From Trichobilharzia szidati (lineage: Eukaryota > Platyhelminthes > Trematoda > Strigeidida > Schistosomatidae): DNA of 64,000 nt. How positions within the stretch are numbered: position 1 is the first letter of the stretch; each line of letters opens with the position of its first letter. The notes under the pieces are model-generated. The model did not search any database, had not been told where the DNA came from, and saw only the letters and a program-made list of their open reading frames with translations. Below are positions 41,101-51,146 of this stretch, in pieces. The position numbers were made by a program, and so were the translations under genes. The DNA is taken from positions 31,700,731 to 31,764,730 of the forward strand of contig OX235275.1 of assembly GCA_944472155.2 (NCBI GenBank), read 5' to 3'.

Positions 41101-42330
41101 TGTTCGATTTGATACACTGTGTCCATTTAAGGTTAGATATAATGGAGAACATTTGTAGCTCAGGTGGATGATTTTGATGTAGTTGTGTTCTCTGAGCTGG
41201 CTGGATGGTTTATTTCCGAAGCTTTCATTGTCCCACTAGGCAACATATTCAACGAATGCTTCAATTTGAATTGAAGTGAGCTTTCAGACTTCTCCACGAG
41301 TTTATTAGTCATCTCTTCTAGTGGGTAACCTTGAACGTGACTCTTTGGTTGTTTGTGTATCTTTTCACACCCTCTAGGCTACTTGTATTGGTATTGGTGT
41401 TGATTGTTCCTTTTGTGTATTGTCAAATTTCTTTGTTATCGATTGGTAAATTTCGTCTATGTCAATGTGTGTCTATTGATTGACGATTCACTGGAATACC
41501 AGCCTTCTAAAAATTCTCTGGTATCAAAGGCAGCATAGGAAAGCACCAAGAAAATCTCCCTAACATTTATAAAGGACATCTCAGAAATCACTACAAGACT
41601 CTTCAAACCTTTAGGAATTGACGTCGCACACAAACCAGCAAAATCACTTCACTCAGCCAGCTCTATGTCAACCAAAAGAGTAAACGACGAAAGAAGATAA
41701 AACCAACATCATCTACAAAATAAGTTGTAACAACTGCGAAAAACACCTACATTGGCCAAAGTAGACGTCCTTTACGTCTTCGTATCCATGAGCATAAGCT
41801 AGCCGTCAAAAGACATGATATCCAGTCCCTCATATCACTGCATACAGACAACCATGGACATCAGTTCTACTGGGACAACCAGTGATCAAATATTAGACAG
41901 AGGAAATATCAAGAATACTAGCGAATTTTTAGAAGGCTGCCTGATATTCCAGTGAATCGTCAATCAATAGACACACAGTGACATAGACAAAATTTACCAA
42001 TCGATAACAAAGTAATCTGACAATACATAAAAGGAACAATCAACACCAGTACCAATGCAAGTAACCTAGAGGGTGTGAAAAGACACACAAACAACCAAAG
42101 AGTCACCTTCAAGGTTACCCACCAGAAGAGATGACTAATAAACCCGTGGAGAAATCTGAAAGCTCACTTCAATTCAAATTGAAGTATTTGCTGAAGATGT
42201 TGCCTAGTAGGGCAATATGAAAGCTTGGGAAATAAACCATCCAGCCAGCTCAGAGAACACAACTACATCAAACACCTTTCAAGGTTAACTGGATAAACAA
42301 TGGCTTTTATTCTGCCCTAGAAAAGTTCTT
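41100..42330. mobile_element. PLE insertion with inverted arms of about 380 bp (third family)
   Basis: 41130-41520 is the reverse complement of 41930-42300 with a few percent mismatch (CTGAGCTGGCTGGATGGTTT is one shared block). The central part encodes, frameshifted, FIKDISEITTRLFKPLGIDV, CNNCEKHYIGQSRRPLRLRI and IHEHKLAVKRHD. The right arm keeps a hammerhead-like core at 42191-42226. Confidence 0.8.
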
Positions 42331-42339
42331 TTTAGTCAT

Positions 42340-42690
42340 AATTTATTTGTTTAATAAGATGCCTAGTGGTTTCCGCCTTTAAAGAATGCCACAGATTACT
42401 CTTGAAGTATATACATGCCCTTAGAATTCATCGTTATTGTTCCACAAAATTCAGGTCAATTAGGTAATCGTTGAGAAATGAGGGATCTCTGGACAACCAG
42501 CCTGTTTCAACTTCAGATTCTCATTATTATATAGTGACACGAAAGGCCTTGGACCAGTCGATGTTTCCACGCAAATATGTCATCATTTAAACACTTAACC
42601 CAATCATATAAGAACAGACAATGAAACAAAGAGATATGACCTACCGACTTAAGCAGTCTTCAGCTTGAGGACTGTTCCCCCCGCGTGCAG
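42340..42690. other. No gene recognised
   Basis: Unassigned; a short run of C lies at about 42677-42682. Confidence 0.4.
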
Positions 42691-43465
42691 ATGTTATACG
42701 TATAATGTCACATAAACTCGAAGACTTGCAAGCGAAAACCAACAAACTGGTTGAAGAGGCAACGAAAACAGGACTTCAGGTGAACACAGAGAAAACGGAT
42801 GTGATGAAGATAACCAATCAATAGAAGCAACGACCAGCACCAATCACCGCCAATGAGAGAGATTTAACAGAGGTCGCCCCTTCACTCATCTGAGAAGCAT
42901 CGTTTCAGCTACATGCGGAATGGATGAAGATGTCAAAGTCACAATCGGAAAGGCAAGATACGCACGCCTTCATCAACCTGAAACCAGTTTGAAAATCTTC
43001 TACACTCCGTCAGCGTAAGGAACAAGATTCGCATCTCCAGCACCAATGTCAGAAACTTGGTGTGTAACGAAAATGATTTCCAACAGCCTGTTGCAGACCT
43101 TCATCAACAGCTGCCTTCGCTCTATATTGATGATCAAATGGCTAGTCAGAAAGAATAAGCAACAAGAAACTATGGGAACGAACCAACAGGCGAGAGCCGA
43201 TCGCTCAGCAAATATGTGGGAGAAAATGGATATGGATTGATTGGGCATACGTTGAGGAGGCCCTCGAGTGGAATCCAAATGAGAAGTGACAAGTGAATTT
43301 TCCTGGGGTGACATGAAGGAGTTCCTGTGAAGAAGAGGTGAGAGAGTTTGGTCATTCATGGCTCCAGCTGAAGAGGATGGCAGAAAGTAGAACAAAGTGG
43401 AAATGTGTTGTTGAAGCCGTATGTTGCACTCGGAACGCAAGGGAACAATAATAATAATAGTATAG
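42690..43465 (+). mobile_element. RTE-clade 3' fragment
   Basis: Begins in the region encoding HKLEDLQAKTNKLVEEATKT and runs, frameshifted, to the common end GAAGCCGTATGTTGCACTCG plus (AAT)n. Confidence 0.75.
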
Positions 43466-43489
43466 GTAACGAAAACTGACAACAGCAAC

Positions 43490-44372
43490 CTTTTTGGTAT
43501 TCGGTAAACTTAGAGGATCTGGACTTCGCCAATGTGATATATGTCTGATTTCCCACAAATTGGAAGACACACAAGTGAAAAGCAACAAGTTGGCGATAGA
43601 AGAAGCATTAAAGGTAGGACTTCAAGTGAATACAGAGAGATCAGAGGTGATAAAGATTCCTGGCCAACAACAACATTAGCAACAACAGACAGCACTCAGC
43701 GTATATAGGAGAAATCTGAAAGAAGCAACTTTTTTACCTACCTACAACCTGAGAAGCATCGTTTCAACTACAGGCGGACGGAACTAACGAGGATGTCAAA
43801 GCGAGAATCTGGAAAGCAAAACAAGACAAGCTTTCATTACTCTCAAGTCTGTGAGGAGATCAACACTCAGCACTCAGCATGAAAACTAAGATCCGAAGTT
43901 TCAAATCCAATGTGAAGTCAGTGCTACTATGCGGATCAGAGATTTGGCGCCACGTCACTAAATGCACTTTGGACAAACTACAGACTTTCACCAACAGCCG
44001 TCTGTGCTCAATACTCAAGATCAGATGGCCGGAAAAGATCGTCAGCAGGGATCACTGGGAGCAAACCAACCTAGTAGGAACCAATTGTGCAACAAATATG
44101 CATGAAGGCATGGAGTTGAATTGGCCATTCTCTGAGAAAACAAAGCATCAAGTGAGTGACATCACACGCCAAGCCATCGCTCGAGTTTAACCCGAACAGC
44201 AAGCGGCAAGTTGGTCGTCAGTGCGAAGGTGACATGGAGGAGATGATGTGAAGAGGAGATGAAAGCATGTTTGGCAGACGTGGAGCCAGGTGGAGAAGTT
44301 GTCAGAGAACCGGATGCAACGGAGACGTGAGGCTAAAGCCCTATGTTCCTCCTCCAGGAATTAAAAGAAACA
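43490..44372 (+). mobile_element. RTE-clade 3' fragment, tandem to the previous one
   Basis: Frame 43879-44190 encodes MKTKIRSFKSNVKSVLLCGS, then LDKLQTFTNSRLCSILKIRW; end GCCCTATGTTCC. Same orientation as, and about 25 bp from, the previous copy. Confidence 0.75.
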
Positions 44373-44379
44373 ACAATAG

Positions 44380-44684
44380 TATATGATAATTTTGGTATTT
44401 TCGGTGACAATAAAGTCAAAAATGTACAGAAAGTGTGAAATAACAATAGTAATACCACTGTTAATAGCTAAGATTAAAATTTAATTGAAATAGTGTCATC
44501 ACAGATTACAAATAGGAGAAAATAAAAGAGCCAATTGGTTTGCTAATAACATAGTAAGTCGTCAGTTCCACCCTCAACACACTACCTCTATCACCTCTTA
44601 AACCGTGGGCGGACCAAATACGGCATCATCGATTTTCTGTACTTGGTTGTGGCGCGAGCATATAATCTTTTATTATGATGACTT
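44380..44684. other. No gene; possible PLE crumbs
   Basis: AAATAGGAGAAAATAAAAGAG near 44510 echoes the PLE family at 54565; otherwise unassigned. Confidence 0.3.
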
Positions 44685-45345
44685 CTAGTTCTACCTACCT
44701 GATGAGATACAAGTGGGAGAGAAAGTTTTCAATACAGGGGGTGTTGAGAGTGAGACGATATGGATTTAACCCATTTCTCACACGCGTTCAGGTGTCTGTC
44801 GACTACAGTAGCAATGAGCTAGCTGACCTAGTTGTACATACTACTTGCCTGCCCTACTGACAACCTTGAATACCCTTCACAATATGATATAGTCCTTTTT
44901 GAGTAGCCCAGGAAAGACTAAGGTGGAGGTGGGGGAGCAATAAAGTACAATAGGTAGGCTGAAAGAGTTAATAAATCGTTAAAGCAGAGGTTGAGTTATT
45001 CCTGAATGTCTTAACTTCTCAATGTAGAAGGTCAGAAGATGGAGCGTTTTCGTAGAAATTGACAAGATATGGAATGACTGACCAAGGAAGTTCACTGGAT
45101 AGAATTACTCCAAAGTATTTCATGCTTGAATTAGTGTATACTTCACTGTCGTCTCCAATTAAATCATCTTGTTAGCGAACCAGTTCATGTAGATAATGTT
45201 TACGTCTGCAGGTGAAATTAACTGTCTGACATTTAGAGAAATTTAACATAAGACGCTTTACCTGGAACCACCATTTTATGATTTATATTGGATCAATTTT
45301 CTTGGCGTTCATTGATGTGTCAGCTCTCGGTACGGTTGATTTGAC
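44685..45345 (-). mobile_element. CR1-like non-LTR fragment (post-palm RT region)
   Basis: Minus-strand translation gives WWFQVKRLMLNFSKCQTVNF, then DDSEVYTNSSMKYFGVILSS, a layout typical of the region after YADD in CR1-type RTs, with stops. Confidence 0.6.
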
Positions 45346-45384
45346 GATGCCTTGAAATTAAAATGATGTCACTTGTTTGATGAT

Positions 45385-45615
45385 AACTAAAAGTGCAGCC
45401 CACTGGGCGCATTTCGTCTTACATTGCACTCATCATCTGGATGCATTCATAGTGACTAGTTTCGTTCCCAGTATTCACTGTCTCAACAAAAGCGTCTTAA
45501 CAAACGATGTCTGTTGGCTCATATGACCCAGTAGACTAGTGCGTGACTTTTTGGCGTTTCAAATTATGACTGATTGGTTCGAATCTCAGATGGAATAGTG
45601 TCTCACTGGGAACGC
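45385..45615. mobile_element. Sm-alpha-like relic
   Basis: GGGCGCATTTCGTCTTACAT and ATCATCTGGATGCATTC (minus-strand hammerhead) precede a tRNA-like segment with TGGTTCGAATCTCAG at about 45575. Confidence 0.5.
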
Positions 45616-46175
45616 AAATGCATTCAGACGATTAGTTCTATATATGAAGATATTTTTATTTATATGAATCATTGAACTAAATTGAATTTTCAACCAAGAA
45701 CTTGGCGGAAAATTGTGATATTTCAAATTACTGCGCTTCATAAAAGCACACTCAGAATAATTACATCGAAAATAGTGGAGATTCCATGAATCTGCGAGAT
45801 CAGAAGGCGTGCATCCAGTTATCCTGTTGAGAATGATTTCAAGCCATGTCACAAACCGCGTCGAATAATTGATTCTAAACATCTTGAGAACACAAGCCTT
45901 ACAATCTGCAACCGTTCCACTCCTCGCATGTGACTCACAAAAAATCAGTCAAAAACTTTGTAGAATAATGCCATGGTTTGATTTGAGCAACTCCTAGCTA
46001 TTTTGCAGCTCACTCCTATCCTATATCAGCCAAAATTGGTCGACGAGACTGGAGATGGGTTAGTACGTGCGATTCATTTCCTAGCCATTCTAATCAATGT
46101 AGCTTCAGGATTCAGTGGACTTACTTCGCCCTCTTAACTAACACTTAACGCCTAATATTCAAGTGTTGGTCTGTA
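45615..46175. other. No gene recognised
   Basis: AT-rich; the minus open frame 45882-45586 overlaps the SINE relic and is not convincing. Confidence 0.4.
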
Positions 46176-46179
46176 GGGA

Positions 46180-46510
46180 TTTGATTGGTTACAGGATTTT
46201 AATCATGAGCTGAAATTAGTTAGAGAACCATTGGAAAACCTCGGAGTACTGGACAGCTGTTTCGTCCTAGTTTGGGACTCTTCATCAGTACGCATCCACT
46301 GGGATTCGAACCCAGGACCTTCTGGTTACAAGGCGAGCTGGTATACCATTAAGCCACTAGGACCCGATCCAATGGCCCATGAATTCTAACTTCTGCTAAT
46401 TCACAAAATAGCGCGACCGCTAGCCAATGTCTTCAGCGAGTATTTGTCCTCACACCCGTTTTGCTGCACCCTGCTGGTCACGACTTCTCACACCTAACCT
46501 CAGTTGGTTG
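46180..46510 (-). mobile_element. SINE family A copy
   Basis: Minus head (B box in GGTCCTGGGTTCGAATCCC, about 46320-46300), outer end TTAGTTAGAGAACCATTGG; the spacer continues to about 46500. Confidence 0.7.
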
Positions 46511-46725
46511 GTGAACCAACGAGAGAAACTATGATCGAAGACAGCTATCCTCTTCATATCTCCCATATCCATATATGTATATATACCATACAATACTTCC
46601 GCTTTGATGAATATGAACAGTAGAACCGATAAAAATCCGTCTTGTAATGTAATGTGAATGTTTTAAATATATAAGGGTTTGTATAATCCAAACCTTGAAG
46701 GTCAGTTAAGACTTCATCACCAACT
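46510..46725. repeat. Short AT-rich interval with a (AT)-rich microsatellite
   Basis: CATATATGTATATATACCAT at about 46571-46590; nothing else recognised. Confidence 0.5.
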
Positions 46726-46734
46726 GTGTCTAAA

Positions 46735-47578
46735 ATATACTCAATTTTTGTAAAGATATGTCTGATTTCCCACAAACTGGAAGATATGCAAGCGAAAAGC
46801 AACAAGTTAGCAGAAGAAGCATCAAAGATAGGACTTCAGGTGAACATAGAGAAAACAGAGGTGATGAAGATTCCTGGGCAACACCAACAGCAACAACAAC
46901 AGACAACAATCAGCATAAATGGGAGGAATCTGAAAGAAACAACCTCTTTTACCTACCCACGTGGGAAGCTTCGTTTCAACTACAGGCGAACGGAACTGAC
47001 GAGGATATCAAAGCAAGAATCGGAAAAGCAAGACAAGCTTTCACTACTCTCAAGTCTGTGTGGAGGTCAACAACACTCAGCATCAAAAATAAGATCCGGA
47101 TTTTCAACTCCAATACGAAGTCAGTCAGTGCCACTTACTACACGGTTCAGAGACTTGCACTGCGCGTCATGATGAGCATCTCAAACAAACTACAGACCTT
47201 CATTAACAGCTGTCTTCGCTCAATGCTACTCAAGATCAAATGCTCGGCCAGAGAAGATCAGCAACAGAGATCTCTGGCAATGAGCGAACCAACACAGCAG
47301 GAACCGACTGTGAAACAAATAGGCAGGAAGAAATGGAGATGGATTGGCCATACTCTGAGGAAACCATCAAGTGACATCACTAGTCAAGCCATTGCTCGAG
47401 TGGAACCCGAAAGAGAAGCGGCGAGTTGGTCGCCGCTTGGAGGAGGTCATGTGAAGAGGAGATGAAAACGTGTGGGCAGACTTGGAGCCAGGTGAAGACT
47501 CTAGCAGAGAACCGAACGCAATGGAGACGCACGGCTGAAGCCCTATATTCCTCTAGGAATTAAAGGAAACAATAATAA
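46735..47578 (+). mobile_element. RTE-clade 3' fragment (young copy)
   Basis: One frame (46758-47465) is open for 235 codons but alternates between the true RTE frame and another; the true peptide pieces are LISHKLEDMQAKSNKLAEEA, IKNKIRIFNSN and KWRWIGHTLRKPSSD. It ends GAAGCCCTATATTCC plus (AAT)n. Closest relative in the window: 27165-27905. Confidence 0.8.
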
Positions 47579-47739
47579 TAATAAATGTAAAGATATGCGA
47601 TTCGGCCCCACCCCACCAAATGACTGTTAAATCACACAAAAGCAGTGTTATATCTTACATGCTATCAGTAAGGAATCTAACTAGAAGCACAATTGTTCGG
47701 ATAGTCTTCATTTTGAAGTTATTTGGTAAATGGAGAATA

Positions 47740-47893
47740 GCAGTGGAATCTAGGATGCGCACTCGTCAACTGGATACGCCTACCATCGCCTAGTCAGTTA
47801 ATGATGGTGTTCCCATTGAGAATCTTACCCAGTACCTATCGTTTCAAAGCATTTCCAAAGCGTTATCCACTAGACGATTTTGGCCACGTGATA
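47740..47893 (-). mobile_element. Sm-alpha-like copy with deleted hammerhead
   Basis: AGCAGTGGAATCTAGGATGC then CGTCAACTGG: stem II and the GAAA box are missing. tRNA-like head at the right (GTATCACGTGGCCAAAATCG, minus strand, near 47892). Confidence 0.55.
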
Positions 47894-47894
47894 C

Positions 47895-48195
47895 GCCATT
47901 TGGGTTCCGAATGGAACATAAGACTTCAGTAGCGCGTCTCCATTTTGTTTTAGTCTCTGCTGTCCTATTTAGCTGGTCCTACGATTGCCTATTGTCTGTC
48001 ATTTCCTCTTCACACCATCTCCTTCATGACATACTCGGACACCCCACTCGGGTTCCACTCGAACGATGCCATGGAACGCAGTGTTATTCAACAGTCTTCT
48101 CACTGCTTATCCAGTCCATCTCCATTCGCTTCGAAATATTTATTGAGCAATAAGTTCTCGTCTGTTGGTTCGTTCTCAGAGTTTCGGAGGATCTA
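47895..48195 (-). mobile_element. RTE-clade 3' end fragment
   Basis: Starts with the inverted RTE terminus (TTGGGTTCCGAATGGAACAT) and continues with C-terminal-domain sequence on the minus strand. Confidence 0.65.
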
Positions 48196-49740
48196 ATCGA
48201 AAACGCACCACTTTATAGGAGATATGCAGACGACATTGTAAACATAAGTGATAAGTGCCTTGTTCTGCCATCTCAAGTTTGAATCGAATGAATGAATTTC
48301 AGAATTGCACATCTCTGACGTCTGTAGAAGATGAAGATAATTGCTTATCTTTCCTAGATATATGGCTTAGTCGTCAGCTTGATGGATCTATAAAACGATC
48401 TATTTAGAGAAAACCTACCTGGACAGGACAGTATCTTAACTAACACAGTTTCTGCCCTGTTCAGGTAAAAAAGAGCCTTAGTGAGCGAGGTGCCTCTTCA
48501 GTAGAATCAAACGAATCTGCACCGAAGACACTCTTGATGATGAGGAAAGAAAGTTGACACAAACTCTGGTTGATAACAATTATATAAGAATAAAACTTGG
48601 GCACTGTGGTAGAGTGTAATTCCATTATGGGTAAATTTTATTTTGATAGAGTCTCACAGTGTTATACAGTAATATTTACTGATGACGTTTCGAGCACAAT
48701 TTATTGCTCATAATCATATCAAGGTAATCACACGACTTCCTAAATTCATTTATATAGTTCCATTATTTTTCACTTGATTTTCACTTGATTTGATTGATAG
48801 TGTTATTTTCCATATTTCGGGTATTAGTGATGATTCATTCCTATTGCACGTGTTGGGTGTAGATTCGATGAACATCGATGAACATCATCGAATCTACACC
48901 CAACACGTGCAATAGGAATGAATCATCACTAATACCCGAAATATGGAAAATAACACTATCAATCAAATCAAGTGAAAATCAAGTGAAAAATAATGGAACT
49001 ATATAAATGAATTTAGGAAGTCGTGTGATTACCTTGATATGATTATGAGCAATAAATTGTGCTCGAAACGTCATCAGTAAATATTACTGTATAACACTGT
49101 GAGACTCTATCAAAATAAAATTTACCCATAATGGAATGATAACAATTATCCAGACAAGTTCATCAGGAGGTATAAAGTAGTCAGTGGAACACCAAGACTC
49201 ACTCTCCAACTTGCCCCTAAGAAAGACGTGTACATCAAGCTACCATATATGGGTAATTGTAGCAGCTTGAAAACTAGACGAAGATTTAATCATGCTGTTA
49301 AAAAGACTTTTTATGCAGTAAAGATCATAATAACTGACAATGTGAAGCCGATATATCCACCTAAGCCCTTAGAACATGCGAAAAATGATGTCACATCCCA
49401 CTGTATTTACCACGTACATAGTAGGGATGACGAATCGATCTCTGCGAGAAAGGGCTGGCTTCAGAACATTTTCCTAAATGGCTTCAGAAGCACATAAAAT
49501 CCCCAGAGCCCAATAACAGTGAGAAAAGACAACCTAGCTCCTCCATTGCGAAACATATTATCGAGACAGGACATAAAATTGACGTTTACACGTCTTTTCA
49601 ACCTTTCTGTAAAACCTTTTTGGAGAAGGGTATCCTAAAGTTCATGGAAGCTCTAGCAATTAGGAAGTTTAAATCACCTTCATGCGACAAGGACCAGGTA
49701 ACAGATCCTTTACTACGAAAAATCAACACGTATTTATAGA
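48195..49740 (+). mobile_element. PLE copy (RT plus GIY-YIG C-terminus) interrupted by a palindromic insertion
   Basis: 48197-48260 encodes LIENAPLYRRYADDIVNISD, with RT motif C Y-A-D-D at 48223-48234. Then comes SFLDIWLSRQLDGSIKR with breaks, and up to 48583 TLVDNNY. After the insertion the same frame resumes at 49150 with PDKFIRRYKVVSGTPRLTLQ, then YIKLPYMGNCSSLKTRRRFN and the C-terminal part SSIAKHIIETGHKIDVYTSF. The Y-x-G part of the endonuclease is decayed. Confidence 0.8.
48584..49137. mobile_element. 554-bp insertion consisting of a perfect palindrome of PLE terminal repeats
   Basis: Flanked by the 12-bp duplication GATAACAATTAT (48572-48583 and 49138-49149). 48619-48870 is the exact reverse complement of 48886-49137 as far as I can read, with a 15-nt spacer; 35 extra bases lie at the left. 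Sequence belongs to the PLE family at 20150-21775 and 38375-40460 but holds no endonuclease or RT coding sequence, so it is a non-autonomous derivative. Confidence 0.88.
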
Positions 49741-50200
49741 TTTTTATGTACATTATTGTAGGTCAATGTTAGTAGAAAATACAGTCTGTTGATTGGTTGT
49801 TTCTCACACAAAGTTAACCTTGCATCTCTTGTGGCTGTGTCAGTTCATCTATATGTTAACTGTAACCGCCTGTCCACCTTGACCTTTGACCTCAATTACT
49901 GTCAACCAATTTGGCCAGCAACCATCTCTCACCACAACATGACTAATATTTGATACATAAACATTGACCTCAATTACTGTCAAACACTTGGCTAGTAGAC
50001 AGCTCTCACCACACTATTACCTCTGTTATTTCGTTTAGTGATCTTCATTGTTACTTTGACCTTCAATATGACGACCTTTAAACTTGACCTGAGTCTATTT
50101 TCTCACCTCTTAACTCTTTATTAATTTCATATACACACATTCCTATGACAAGTCCATGTGTGATCAGATTGTTCGAAATTTACACAAATCACATCTCCTT
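49740..50200 (+). other. Probable 3' tail of the PLE; no gene
   Basis: Non-coding, with an imperfect direct repeat (TGACCTCAATTACTGTCAA near 49889 and again near 49966). Confidence 0.5.
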
Positions 50201-50289
50201 ATTGCTTTGTCTAAATTGATAAAAGGAACTGATTATTTCAAAACGGAATTGAAAATAAATAATAGTCACCATATTACTTAAAAGTTAAC

Positions 50290-50490
50290 CAGCTAATTAA
50301 CTGGACACTTGTTTCGTCCTATTTCGGGACTCTTCATCGGCACGCACCGATAACCCTATCAGCAGAAATCGTAACAAAGGCCTTTAAGTAATAAGGTAAG
50401 CTCGTTCACTATTCAACGACTAGGATGCAATCCAAATTCGACTTGTGCTAATCCGTGATGTGTAGCACAATCATCCAACTTGGAGAAGCC
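50290..50490 (-). mobile_element. SINE family A relic
   Basis: CTGGACACTTGTTTCGTCCT and ATTTCGGGACTCTTCATCGG are the inverted body; the head is badly decayed. Confidence 0.5.
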
Positions 50491-50675
50491 CGCTGACCAC
50501 GACCCCTCAGTGTATACTGTTTAAATTAAGCTCAAAATACTCGAAATTATTCAGGGTATTTAATTGTAAAATAAAAATGATGAATGAATAAATATTTGAA
50601 ATACTATACAATGTTTTAAACGATTTATGTGAAACAATTTCAACTCGGTCATAGAAGGATACTTTCAAAAAGGAA

Positions 50676-51146
50676 CTAATAACGAGAATAACGACTGGTT
50701 GGTTTTGTTGCCGTTGTTGTATAGCCTTTCTGAGATAACGGTAACGAATGTCGTGGTGGTATATAATCGCCTTGTTGACTGTCAACATTATCTGATAGCA
50801 TACTTTGATTCTCTTCGGCTTGTTCCACTTCTAAAGGTGAATAAGACTGACTATCCGGTGGAGATCCAGAAGATAGATCTCGTTGGTTAGTATATCGTGT
50901 TGTCGTTGCTGCTGCCGCTGCCCGAGGCTGATTCACGTATAACGGTGTTTCTTGACTGTGTTCACTTCCTGGAATAGGAGATAGTGTACGTGATCCATTG
51001 TCACTCAGTTGGTCATCAGAAGGTCTTGAACCAACCTCTCCTGCATAACGATTATTTTGATGAGCAAACGTAACACTGGGGGAAAACAGACTGACACTTT
51101 CACGTCCTGTATCCATACGTCGAAGATCTGAATCCAGTGCTATTAC
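50676..51146 (-). CDS. Claudin-like exon 5: low-complexity C-terminal tail and stop
   Basis: Acceptor CTACTAG; 156 codons plus TAG. The product is disordered-looking, rich in Ser, Pro, Gln and Asp with a poly-Ala run, and ends TKPTSRYSRY. The last three residues (S-R-Y) are at most a weak PDZ-binding fit. The exon is free of repeats, and the frame stays open throughout, as expected for real coding sequence. Confidence 0.82.
   Translation of the reverse strand, partial: VIALDSDLRRMDTGRESVSLFSPSVTFAHQNNRYAGEVGSRPSDDQLSDNGSRTLSPIPGSEHSQETPLYVNQPRAAAAATTTRYTNQRDLSSGSPPDSQSYSPLEVEQAEENQSMLSDNVDSQQGDYIPPRHSLPLSQKGYTTTATKPTSRYSRY

Noticed and set aside
43000..43488. 162-codon minus-strand frame
   Set aside because: It is the antisense of an RTE C-terminal domain; the matching sense peptide and the 3' terminus show the element runs on the plus strand.
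46758..47465. 235-codon open frame, the longest in the window
   Set aside because: It is read partly out of frame through an RTE copy (runs such as HRENRGDEDSWATPTATTTDN are the wrong-frame echo of the true RTE protein); not a gene.
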